A program made the translations under genes and the position numbers. Below, piece after piece: positions 1 to 5,919 of a stretch of DNA of 6,897 nt. Every line of letters begins with the position of its first letter. Positions within the stretch are counted from its first letter, which is position 1. A model generated the notes under the pieces. The model was not told where the DNA came from. It was given only the letters and a program-made list of their open reading frames with translations, and searched no databases. The DNA is from an uncultured Asticcacaulis sp. (lineage in GTDB: Bacteria; Pseudomonadota; Alphaproteobacteria; Caulobacterales; Caulobacteraceae), in the NCBI GenBank assembly GCA_946480525.1, contig CAMLLA010000227.1:1-6897 (forward strand), in the 5' to 3' direction.

Positions 1-31
1 CGCCACAATAAATCGTAATATTTATATCGCT

Positions 32-57
32 TGCTGCGGCACCTCACTGCTGCGGCA
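32..57. repeat. 10-bp tandem-spaced direct repeat in receptor leader
   Basis: TGCTGCGGCA occurs at 32-41 and again at 48-57, a start-to-start distance of 16 bp, about one and a half helical turns. It lies upstream of the candidate receptor promoter. It could be a pair of sites for an activator, or the remains of an upstream gene end; no ORF supports the latter. Seen directly in the sequence; function is inference. Confidence 0.4.
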
Positions 58-89
58 GGCACAAGAGAGAGGCCGACCCCGAGGGCATA

Positions 90-107
90 ATCAGATAAGT
101 ATCTGAT
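90..107. promoter_or_regulatory. Perfect 8-bp dyad, candidate operator of the receptor gene
   Basis: ATCAGATA (90-97) and TATCTGAT (100-107) are exact reverse complements separated by AG, giving an 18-bp dyad typical in size of a site for a dimeric helix-turn-helix regulator. It ends 8 bp before a perfect TATAAT hexamer (116-121), so it covers the -35 region, where either an activator or a repressor would act. I do not recognise the motif as that of a named regulator, and no regulator gene lies in the window. Confidence 0.5.
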
Positions 108-121
108 ATTGCGCATATAAT
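93..121 (+). promoter_or_regulatory. Candidate promoter for the TonB-dependent receptor
   Basis: A perfect -10 hexamer, TATAAT, sits at 116-121. At the usual 17-nt spacing the -35 position (93-98) is poor, AGATAA, and is part of the dyad at 90-107, so activator dependence is possible. Transcription would start near 128, leaving a leader of about 150 nt before the ATG at 276. Alternative -10-like hexamers TACAAT occur at 129-134 and 198-203, also without good -35 boxes. The choice among them is uncertain. Confidence 0.35.
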
Positions 122-130
122 AATGCGATA

Positions 131-161
131 CAATCCATTGCACGCAACGTAATATGGATTG
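131..161. repeat. Inverted repeat in receptor leader, possible stem-loop
   Basis: CAATCCAT (131-138) and ATGGATTG (154-161) are exact reverse complements with a 15-nt spacer. The spacer region holds a smaller dyad, TTGC-AC-GCAA (138-147). If transcription starts near 128 this is the first structure in the 5' leader; otherwise it may be an operator. No T-tract follows, so it is not an intrinsic terminator. Confidence 0.4.
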
Positions 162-189
162 CATAGTTCCTGGTCAGAAAATAAATGTG

Positions 190-228
190 ACTTGTAATAC
201 AATTTGAGTCGTAATAAATCATACAAGT
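190..228. repeat. Second inverted repeat in receptor leader
   Basis: ACTTGTA (190-196) and TACAAGT (222-228) are exact reverse complements with a 25-nt spacer. A smaller overlapping dyad, TTGT-AAT-ACAA, lies at 192-202. The repeat sits 38-86 nt upstream of the receptor ATG. It could fold as a leader stem or be a protein site. The heptamer CGTAATA recurs at 14-20, 148-154 and 210-216 across this leader. Confidence 0.35.
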
Positions 229-265
229 ACTCGCCCCGACATGAGCGCGAGACCGAATGCCACGA

Positions 266-270
266 AGAGG
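266..270 (+). promoter_or_regulatory. Shine-Dalgarno that fixes the receptor start
   Basis: AGAGG ends 5 nt before ATG 276. The reading frame is open back to a TTG at 204, but that codon has no comparable site, and the 24 extra residues it would add are highly charged and would block a signal peptide. Confidence 0.75.
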
Positions 271-275
271 AAACA

Positions 276-3086
276 ATGAGCACCAACAGAATTAAGAGGG
301 CCCTGGGCGTTTCAGCGATCGCGCTCGGCCTGGCCGCAGCCGTCGGCGCACAGGCGCAGGACGGTTCAGCCGGTCAAACCGGACCTGCCCCGGCAGCCGA
401 GAGCGGCGGGGATGTGGTTGTTGTCACGGGCGTCCGCGCCAGCCTGCGATCAGCCCAGACGATCAAGCGCAATGCCGACCAGATCGTCGATTCGGTCCAG
501 GCCCAGGACATCGGCAAGTTGCCCGATGCAAACACCACCGAAGCCTTGCAGCGGATTACCGGCGTACAAATTCAACGCCGCTATGGCGAAGGCGCCACCG
601 ATTTCGATCACCGGACGCAGCCCGCTGTTACGGTGCGCGGCCTGACCCAGGTGCAGAACTTCCTGGACGGCCGCGCCATCTATTCCGCTTCGGGCGGCCG
701 GGCATTCGACCTGGAAGGCATGCCGCCGGAACTGCTGGCGGGTATCGACGTCTATAAGAACGCACCGGCCAACATCATCGAAGGCGGTGTCGGCGGAGCG
801 GTCAATCTCCGGACCCGCAAGCCGTTCGACGCAGCCGGCCAGATCCTCAGCGCCACTGTCCGCGGCAACTACTACGACCGCGTCGGCAAGGAAGGCGGCT
901 CGATCTCTGGCCTCTATAGCAATCGCTGGGACACGTCCGCCGGCGAGATGGGCTTCCTGGTCAACGTCGTGCTGAGCAAGAGCCAGTACCGGCAGGACGG
1001 CCTGCTGGCCGGTCCGTTCGACTCCGTCGCGCCTGGCTCGATTACCGGCGCGCCGGCCAATGCCCAGGTGCCGTATGGCTTCGAAATCTATGACGATACC
1101 GGGGACCGCAAGCGTCTCGGCGTCGCCACCGCCTTCCAGTGGAAACCCAATGACAACCTGCTGCTGACCGCACAGTACCAGCAGGCGAAATACTGGTTCA
1201 ACCGCACCGGCGCCTATTATTACGACTACAATAACCGCTCGAATGTCCGCAATTCGTCCGGCGCCGTCACCAGCTACGGCACCGATCCGCTTCCGGGCGC
1301 CAGCTTCACCTTCAACGATGAAGGCTACGCGACCAAAGGCTCGTTGCAGAACCAGACGTTCGAAACCGGCCGTTTCGATCAGGAACTGTGGAGCCAGAGC
1401 GAGAACTTCACCCTGAACGCCGCCTGGCGGGTCAGCGACAAGCTGAAAACCAACTTCGACCTCCAGTACCTCAAGTCGTATTACAATGCCGACCGCAACG
1501 GCCACGTCCTCTCGCTGTACACCCAGGCCGGACAAAACGCCCTGACGACGCCGCACAAGACGGTCGTCGACTTCGACCTGACGGGCAAATACCCGAAATG
1601 GGACGTCCGCGACCCCGCGCTGCTGACCAATCCGGCCAACTACACGACACCGTACATCGCCGACTCCCTGCAGCGTAACGACGCCGACACCTTGGCTCTG
1701 ACGGCCGATTTCGAATACGACTTCGAAGGCGGCTTCTTCGACAAGCTGCGCGGTGGCGCACGCTATTCCGACAACACGATCGATCTGCGCGGTACCTGGC
1801 ACGGCGTCTGCGTGACGTCACTGGGCGCCGATCCGAACTGCTCGGCGCCTGCGGGCACGCCGCTCGTGCCGCTGTCCTTACACCCCGAACTGGCGATGAA
1901 GGGCCCATCCGAGGACTGGTTCGACGGCAATACCGTCAAGGCCGGCCTGCTGTATCCCGCCTTCCCGGCAGGCGACGGCGTATGGGCGCAGACCAAGGCG
2001 CTCTACGCCACGCTCGGCGCGACGACCAAGGACGCTTTCACGCCGGGCGATCTTAACCACCAGACGGAAAAGACCTATACCGCCTGGGCGATCGCGGACT
2101 ACGATGCCCAACTGGGCGGCGTCGCCATCGACGGCGGCCTGGGTGTTCGCGTCGTCAAGACCGAAGCCACGTCGTCAGGCACGCAGTTCAACTCGGACGG
2201 CACATCCACGCCGATCGACGTCGACAACAGCTATACGCGGGTACTCCCCAGCTTCAACCTGCGCGCCAAGTTCAGCGACACACTGCAAGCGCGGGCGGCC
2301 TATTCGAAGGGTGTGGCCCGGCCGAACTTCGATCAGCTGTCGACGAACCTGACGCTGAACAATCCCAACCAGGTCAATCCGGTCACCGGCCACCCCAGCG
2401 CCAGTTCCGGAAATCCGGCCCTGCGCCCGATCGAGTCGGACAATTTCGACGTGACGGCGGAGTGGTACTTCGCCCCCACCGGCTCGCTGACCGCCGGCGT
2501 GTTCTACAAGAAGGTCGACGGCTTCCTGGCCGGCGGCACGGTTGTCGGGACCTATAACGGCGTCGTCTACGACGTTAACACCGTCGTCAATTCCGGCGAA
2601 GGCACCGTCCAGGGCATCGAAATCGGCTATCAGCAGTTCTTCGACTTCCTGCCGGGCATCTTCAGCGGGCTTGGTCTGCAGGCGAACTACACCTATGTCG
2701 ACAGCAGCGTGAGCAACCCGTTCGCGACCACCGGCTCGAACATCCCGCAACAGGTGCCGCTCGAGAAACTGTCCAAGGACAGCTACAACATCGTCGGCCT
2801 GTACGAAAAAGGTCCGGTCAGCGCACGCATCGCCTATAACTGGCGCTCGAGCTATCTCGACCAGACGACGGGCAGCGGCGCCAACGGCATCCCGCAATAC
2901 GCCAAGCCCTATGCGTCGCTGGACGCGTCGGTGAGCGTCGACATAAATGAGCATGTCGCCGTTTCGTTCGACGCGGTCAATCTCAACAACCGTATGAACG
3001 TCCTCTACATCGGCACGCCCGCCGCGCCGTTGCAGTATCAGTTGAACGACCGGCGCTACGGTATCGCGCTGCGCGTGACCTACTAG
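276..3086 (+). CDS. TonB-dependent outer-membrane receptor (Xanthomonas/Caulobacter type)
   Basis: A complete 936-residue receptor that would import a ligand across the outer membrane using energy from TonB-ExbB-ExbD. Residues 1-27 form a signal peptide: basic MSTNRIKR, then an Ala/Leu/Gly-rich core, with cleavage likely after AQA. A TonB-box-like stretch, DVVVVTGVRAS, lies at about 46-56. The plug follows at about 57-185, with the family motifs QDIGKLPDANTTEALQRITG (78-97) and EGGVGGAVNLRTRKPF (169-184). The rest is a beta-barrel, including LPSFNLRAKFSD and YSKGVARPNF, and ends in LRVTY, an aromatic C-terminus as expected for BAM insertion. No N-terminal signalling (FecA-like) domain is present, so control by a FecR/sigma pair is unlikely. 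Members of this family often import oligosaccharides. The neighbouring GH115 gene makes xylan-derived oligomers a reasonable guess, but the ligand cannot be read from sequence. A halogenase follows on the same strand after a terminator. The frame is intact throughout. Confidence 0.96.
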   Translation: MSTNRIKRALGVSAIALGLAAAVGAQAQDGSAGQTGPAPAAESGGDVVVVTGVRASLRSAQTIKRNADQIVDSVQAQDIGKLPDANTTEALQRITGVQIQRRYGEGATDFDHRTQPAVTVRGLTQVQNFLDGRAIYSASGGRAFDLEGMPPELLAGIDVYKNAPANIIEGGVGGAVNLRTRKPFDAAGQILSATVRGNYYDRVGKEGGSISGLYSNRWDTSAGEMGFLVNVVLSKSQYRQDGLLAGPFDSVAPGSITGAPANAQVPYGFEIYDDTGDRKRLGVATAFQWKPNDNLLLTAQYQQAKYWFNRTGAYYYDYNNRSNVRNSSGAVTSYGTDPLPGASFTFNDEGYATKGSLQNQTFETGRFDQELWSQSENFTLNAAWRVSDKLKTNFDLQYLKSYYNADRNGHVLSLYTQAGQNALTTPHKTVVDFDLTGKYPKWDVRDPALLTNPANYTTPYIADSLQRNDADTLALTADFEYDFEGGFFDKLRGGARYSDNTIDLRGTWHGVCVTSLGADPNCSAPAGTPLVPLSLHPELAMKGPSEDWFDGNTVKAGLLYPAFPAGDGVWAQTKALYATLGATTKDAFTPGDLNHQTEKTYTAWAIADYDAQLGGVAIDGGLGVRVVKTEATSSGTQFNSDGTSTPIDVDNSYTRVLPSFNLRAKFSDTLQARAAYSKGVARPNFDQLSTNLTLNNPNQVNPVTGHPSASSGNPALRPIESDNFDVTAEWYFAPTGSLTAGVFYKKVDGFLAGGTVVGTYNGVVYDVNTVVNSGEGTVQGIEIGYQQFFDFLPGIFSGLGLQANYTYVDSSVSNPFATTGSNIPQQVPLEKLSKDSYNIVGLYEKGPVSARIAYNWRSSYLDQTTGSGANGIPQYAKPYASLDASVSVDINEHVAVSFDAVNLNNRMNVLYIGTPAAPLQYQLNDRRYGIALRVTY

Positions 3087-3106
3087 CGATATGACAAAAC
3101 CCGCTT
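3085..3106 (+). repeat. Short repeat overlapping the receptor stop (GCGATAT family)
   Basis: AGCGATATGACAAAAC (3085-3100) matches AGCGATATGGCGAAAC at 4850-4865 in 14 of 16 positions. It continues into AAACCCGCTT (3097-3106), which recurs exactly at 3156-3165 inside the 31-bp element. It overlaps the last two bases of the receptor stop codon. The octamer AGCGATAT is answered by its reverse complement ATATCGCT at 3178-3185, so the spacer up to that point is bracketed by inverted octamers. Seen directly; function unknown. Confidence 0.55.
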
Positions 3107-3136
3107 TGATCACCATCACGATCAGGCAACCTATCC

Positions 3137-3167
3137 TATCGCGATATCCTGGCCGAAACCCGCTTAC
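3137..3167 (+). repeat. 31-bp element, left copy, flanking the halogenase gene
   Basis: The element starts with the 10-bp perfect palindrome TATCGCGATA plus T (3137-3147), then six bases CCTGGC, then CGAAACCCGCTTAC (3154-3167). The same architecture appears reversed at 4888-4918, with 25 of 31 positions identical: all 11 of the first block, 13 of 14 of the last, and only 1 of 6 in between. The conserved blocks with a divergent but length-conserved spacer suggest selection on two contact regions, or a repeat family. It lies between the receptor stop and the terminator. Confidence 0.7.
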
Positions 3168-3199
3168 CCGGTCCGGTATATCGCTCTAGTCCCTGCCCT

Positions 3200-3236
3200 T
3201 GCCGGTGCGGCCTTATGGCCGTACCGGTATTTTTTT
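3200..3236 (+). terminator. Strong intrinsic terminator between receptor and halogenase
   Basis: CCGGTGCGGCC (3202-3212) and GGCCGTACCGG (3217-3227) pair over 11 bp with one G-T wobble and a TTAT loop. An outer G-T and T-A pair extend the stem to 3200-3229. Seven T residues follow at once (3230-3236). This is a textbook rho-independent signal for the receptor transcript, lying 114 nt after its stop. The T-tract ends 11 nt before the halogenase ATG, so it may also act as an attenuator for that gene. On the minus strand no T-tract follows, so it is one-directional. Confidence 0.9.
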
Positions 3237-3247
3237 GGTCGGCCGCC

Positions 3248-4813
3248 ATGATCGCAACGCCCACATCTCCATCTGAAACGGTCCCGTCGGACGACGCCCT
3301 GACGCACATCGTCATCGTCGGCGGCGGCGCGGCCGGCTGGATGGCGGCTGCGGCCCTGTCCCGCGTTCTGGGCCGGACGGGCCCGGCCGTTACGCTGATC
3401 GAATCCGAAGATATTGGCATTGTGGGTGTCGGCGAGGCCACGATCCCGCCCATCCGTGCCTTCAATACCCTGATCGGCATCGACGAAGCGACCTTCGTCC
3501 GCGAAACCCAGGGCACGTTCAAGCTCGGTATTGAATTTATCGACTGGACCCGCCTGAACCATCGCTACTTTCACCCCTTCGGCATCTATGGCCACGACTT
3601 CGGCATAGCGCCGTTCGAGGCTGTCTGGCGCAGGCAACGGCGTGCAGGACAGGCGCAGGCGCTTGACGCCTATTCGGTCAGTGCCCGGGCGGCCGAAGCC
3701 GGCCGATTTGCGCCGATACAGCCAACGCCGGGCGGACCGCCGTCCATGGGATACGCCTTTCACTTTGACGCCGCGCTTTACGCAAAGCTGTTGCGCACCC
3801 ATGCCGAAGCCGCCGGCGTCACACGCCGCGAAGGCAAGATCGTCGATGCCTCCCTGCGCAATGAAGACGGCTTCGTCGAAGCGGTCACCCTGGAGAACGG
3901 AGAACGGATCGCCGGTGATCTCTTCATCGACTGCTCGGGCTTTCGTTCCCTGCTTCTCGGCCAGGCCTTGTCCACGCCGTTCGAAGACTGGTCGCACTGG
4001 TTGCCTAACGATCACGCCCTGGCGGTGCCGTCGCGGAATGCCGGTCCTCCGGCGCCATTCACCCGATCCACCGCGCGCGGGGCGGGCTGGCAGTGGCGCA
4101 TCCCGCTGCAGCACCGCACGGGCAACGGCTATGTTTTCTCAAGCCGCCATGTCTCCATCGACGAAGCGACGGCCACCCTGCTGTCGGGCCTCGACGGCGA
4201 ACCGCTTGCCGACCCCCGTCTGCTTAGCTTCAAAGCCGGCCGGCGCACGGCGCTGTGGGTGAAGAATGTCGTCGCACTGGGCCTGGCTTCCGGTTTTCTG
4301 GAACCGCTGGAATCCACCAGCATCCATCTCATTCAAACGGGGATCGCGCGGCTGCTCGAAATGCTTCCGACGCGGGCCTTCGCGCCGGCCGACACACGGC
4401 GCTATAACCGTCTTATGGCGGCCGACTTCGAATCGATCCGCGACTTCCTGGTCCTGCATTTCCACATGACCGAGCGCAGCGACACGGCCTACTGGCGCGA
4501 ATTGCGCGCCATGCCCCTGCCCGACAGCCTGTCAGACCGGCTTGACATCTATCGCGCCACCGGCCGGATTTTCCGCGAGAGTGACGAACTCTTCACCAAG
4601 ACAAGCTGGCTGGCCGTTCTCGACGGACAGGAAGCGCCCGTCGACGGCGAAGACCCCCTGGCACTCGGGATTGCGGACGATGCCGCCGTGGCTCGCCTTG
4701 CCAGGATTGCCGAGGCCTCAGGCGCGGCGGTAAACCGGATGCCGTTTCACGGCGACTTCATCGCGGCGCATTGCCAGGCGGGGCCGTTGGAGCCGGTCCA
4801 AGACGGGCCTTGA
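3248..4813 (+). CDS. Flavin-dependent halogenase (tryptophan halogenase family)
   Basis: A 521-residue enzyme expected to use FADH2, O2 and halide to make HOX, which halogenates an electron-rich aromatic. The dinucleotide-binding motif IVIVGGGAAGW is at 21-31. A conserved GVGEATIPPI is at 60-69. The Lys equivalent to catalytic Lys79 of PrnA/RebH is K92 (GTFKLGIEF). The family signature WxWxIP is W281-P286 (WQWRIP), and EPLEST (352-357) supplies the Glu-Ser pair that in PrnA lines the chloride site (E355, S356). Length is normal and there is no signal peptide, so it is cytoplasmic. The substrate is open: homologues beside TonB receptors in Proteobacteria often do not use free tryptophan, and I cannot align the tryptophan-binding residues with confidence. 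No flavin reductase is in the window. Start: ATG 3248 is chosen because an in-frame ATG at 3215 lies in the terminator loop. No clear Shine-Dalgarno precedes 3248, so the start is less sure than the product. Same strand as the receptor, but separated from it by a terminator. Confidence 0.92.
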   Translation: MIATPTSPSETVPSDDALTHIVIVGGGAAGWMAAAALSRVLGRTGPAVTLIESEDIGIVGVGEATIPPIRAFNTLIGIDEATFVRETQGTFKLGIEFIDWTRLNHRYFHPFGIYGHDFGIAPFEAVWRRQRRAGQAQALDAYSVSARAAEAGRFAPIQPTPGGPPSMGYAFHFDAALYAKLLRTHAEAAGVTRREGKIVDASLRNEDGFVEAVTLENGERIAGDLFIDCSGFRSLLLGQALSTPFEDWSHWLPNDHALAVPSRNAGPPAPFTRSTARGAGWQWRIPLQHRTGNGYVFSSRHVSIDEATATLLSGLDGEPLADPRLLSFKAGRRTALWVKNVVALGLASGFLEPLESTSIHLIQTGIARLLEMLPTRAFAPADTRRYNRLMAADFESIRDFLVLHFHMTERSDTAYWRELRAMPLPDSLSDRLDIYRATGRIFRESDELFTKTSWLAVLDGQEAPVDGEDPLALGIADDAAVARLARIAEASGAAVNRMPFHGDFIAAHCQAGPLEPVQDGP

Positions 4814-4849
4814 AACGACGTCTCCATCGGCAGATCGCGAATGGCCTGG

Positions 4850-4918
4850 AGCGATATGGCGAAACGGAGTTCGGCGCAGCCAAAAGTGTAAGCGGTTTTC
4901 GCCTTAAATATCGCGATA
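4850..4918. repeat. Imperfect long inverted repeat downstream of halogenase
   Basis: Left arm AGCGATATGGCGAAAC (4850-4865) faces right arm GTTTTCGCC, ttaa, ATATCGC (4895-4914). GCGATAT pairs with ATATCGC, and GGCGAAAC pairs with GTTTTCGCC apart from one bulged base. The right arm carries four extra bases (ttaa) between the two blocks. The left arm is also the partner of the repeat at 3085-3100. It may fold as a stem-loop in the 3' end of the halogenase mRNA. Only ordinary A/T sequence follows on the plus strand, so it is not a clear intrinsic terminator, and no other plus-strand terminator is visible in 4814-4974. Confidence 0.5.
4888..4918 (-). repeat. 31-bp element, right copy, inverted relative to the left copy
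   Basis: Read on the minus strand from 4918: TATCGCGATAT, TTAAGG, CGAAAACCGCTTAC, ending at 4888. It matches 3137-3167 at 25 of 31 positions. Similarity stops sharply at both ends. Because the copies are inverted with the palindrome outermost, they bracket 3137-4918 (1782 bp) like terminal inverted repeats. No transposase lies inside and I see no matching target-site duplication outside (left flank CTATCC, right flank AAACAA). Confidence 0.7.
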
Positions 4919-4920
4919 AA

Positions 4921-4967
4921 ACAAAAACTTATATCGGAATGGCGTTTCCGCCTAAACCCATTCCGAT
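4921..4967 (-). terminator. Intrinsic terminator of the GH115-esterase operon
   Basis: ATCGGAATGG (4933-4942) and CCATTCCGAT (4958-4967) are perfect 10-bp reverse complements around a 15-nt loop, starting 7 nt past the esterase stop. Read on the minus strand the stem is followed by ATAAGTTTTTGTTTT, a T-rich tail (4932-4918). Inside, GGCG-TTTC-CGCC (4941-4952) could form a competing small hairpin. On the plus strand no T-tract follows, so it serves the minus-strand genes. Confidence 0.8.
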
Positions 4968-4974
4968 CTAGCCC

Positions 4975-5880
4975 TCAAGGCCTGACCTGATCACTGAGAT
5001 CGGGCACAGCCGCAATGAGCGCCTTGGCAAACGCCGCCGAAAACACAGCGGCCCCTTTAGGCCCCAGGTGGGTGTAATCGAAGGTGACAGGCGGACGCGT
5101 TTTCTCGCTTTCGACCACTTCAGTCTTGTGTATTGCCTGCACGCCGGGCTTGAAGGCGCCGACCGACGTGCCTGTCCTTGCCCCTTCCAGGACGGCCTCG
5201 GAAGGTGCTGCTACGGACAGGTCGAGGCTGGCGACAGGGCCCATCGCCTGGACGAGATCTACGGATATCCTGTGCAGATCGACCATCGGGACGTTGAGTT
5301 CCTTTGCGACCGAGACCGTGCTGTCAGCCCAGGGCGCCAGCGTGTCCTGCAGCGAATAGTCGACGAAGTCGCGGCGCGTAAGCGGCGTCACCAGGATCGG
5401 AATGGCGCCGGCATTGCGCACGTCACGCACATATTGCCTGAGATTCTGCGGGAATTCGGTATCCAGGTCGGTGGACTGTCCCGGCTTGCCCGGCTGGTCA
5501 TTGTGGCCGAACTGAATGATGACGTAGACCTTGCTGAAGCCCGGCGTCTTCGCTTCGTTCAAGGCGATGTCCCACGTGCCCTCGGCCCGGTAGCTGAGCG
5601 TCGAGCGTCCGCCCAGGGCCATGTTGATGCACGGTGTAAAGCCCGAGACGTGTGCCGCGCAGAAGGCCCCTCCCCAGCCCGTGCCCACCTGGACGGTCGA
5701 GTCACCGACAAGAATAATCTTCCGGAGCGTAACCTGGCGGGTCTTCCGGCGCGCCTCCGCATCGCTGACCGACACCGGCACGGCAAGCGCGGGCGGCGGC
5801 ACGACGGTCGCCTTTGGCTGCGCCATGGCCGGCACCGCCAGGGTCAGAATCGCCGTGGCAAGAAGGCCTGATGATTTCAT
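4975..5880 (-). CDS. Secreted SGNH/GDSL esterase, CE12-like acetylesterase
   Basis: A 301-residue exported hydrolase expected to remove O-acetyl groups from plant-wall polysaccharide. The signal peptide is MKSSGLLATAILTLAVPAMA (1-20), likely cut before Q21. SGNH blocks are in order: GDST with nucleophile S61 (block I), ALGGRST with an oxyanion Gly at 90-91 (block II), GHND with N127 (block III), and DYTH with catalytic pair D268/H271 (block V). The GDST, GHND and D-x-TH-L set is that of CE12 (rhamnogalacturonan and xylan acetylesterases). C74 and C84 could form a disulfide. The mature length of about 281 exceeds the roughly 230-250 usual for this family; the excess lies at about 215-262, a Val/Ser/Ala-rich insert before block V. 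The start at 5880 is chosen over ATG 5901 because GGGAG lies 6 nt upstream and the signal peptide begins there. It follows the GH115 gene by 39 nt, so they probably share one transcript. Xylan versus pectin as substrate is unresolved; GH115 next door favours xylan. Confidence 0.88.
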   Translation of the reverse strand: MKSSGLLATAILTLAVPAMAQPKATVVPPPALAVPVSVSDAEARRKTRQVTLRKIILVGDSTVQVGTGWGGAFCAAHVSGFTPCINMALGGRSTLSYRAEGTWDIALNEAKTPGFSKVYVIIQFGHNDQPGKPGQSTDLDTEFPQNLRQYVRDVRNAGAIPILVTPLTRRDFVDYSLQDTLAPWADSTVSVAKELNVPMVDLHRISVDLVQAMGPVASLDLSVAAPSEAVLEGARTGTSVGAFKPGVQAIHKTEVVESEKTRPPVTFDYTHLGPKGAAVFSAAFAKALIAAVPDLSDQVRP

Positions 5881-5886
5881 GTCCTG

Positions 5887-5891
5887 CTCCC
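5887..5891 (-). promoter_or_regulatory. Shine-Dalgarno that fixes the esterase start
   Basis: On the minus strand GGGAG (5891-5887) ends 6 nt before ATG 5880. The upstream in-frame ATG at 5901 has no such site and would put seven extra residues, MKAWEQD, ahead of the signal peptide. Confidence 0.7.
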
Positions 5892-5919
5892 AGGCTTTCA
5901 TCCGAAAAGTCGATATCGG

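Noticed and set aside
206..210. GAGTC (GANTC, CcrM methylation site) upstream of the receptor
   Set aside because: A single 5-bp site is expected by chance; relevant only if the host is confirmed to have CcrM and other evidence of cell-cycle control.
204..275. TTG start giving a longer receptor
   Set aside because: Adds 24 charged residues before the signal peptide; ATG 276 has AGAGG at proper spacing.
44..286. Minus-strand ORFs in the leader (44-286 and 91-276) as a divergent gene
   Set aside because: Short, Cys/Tyr-rich translations of AT-rich spacer with no domain; they run across the receptor Shine-Dalgarno and promoter dyads.
450..1802. 450-residue antisense ORF within the receptor gene
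   Set aside because: Mirror-frame shadow of a GC-rich gene: Val/Gly/Arg-rich composition, no recognisable domain, wholly inside a clear receptor CDS.
2175..3119. 314-residue antisense ORF over the receptor C-terminus
   Set aside because: Same kind of shadow; no motifs, and the plus-strand barrel sequence explains the region.
3164..4114. 316-residue antisense ORF over the halogenase
   Set aside because: Overlaps the FAD-binding and catalytic Lys region of the halogenase; Arg/Gly-rich with no domain, so a shadow.
4771..4971. 66-residue plus-strand ORF spanning the halogenase end and the convergent spacer
   Set aside because: Overlaps the halogenase in another frame, has no evident ribosome site, and its C-terminal part is translated from the repeats and terminator stem.
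5068..5871. 267-residue plus-strand ORF over the esterase
   Set aside because: Lies entirely opposite the SGNH esterase, whose catalytic motifs are clear; composition is that of a shadow.
5911..5918. Palindrome CGATATCG in the GH115-esterase gap as an operator
   Set aside because: Only 8 bp, inside an operon gap, and not the same as TATCGCGATA; too short to support a call.
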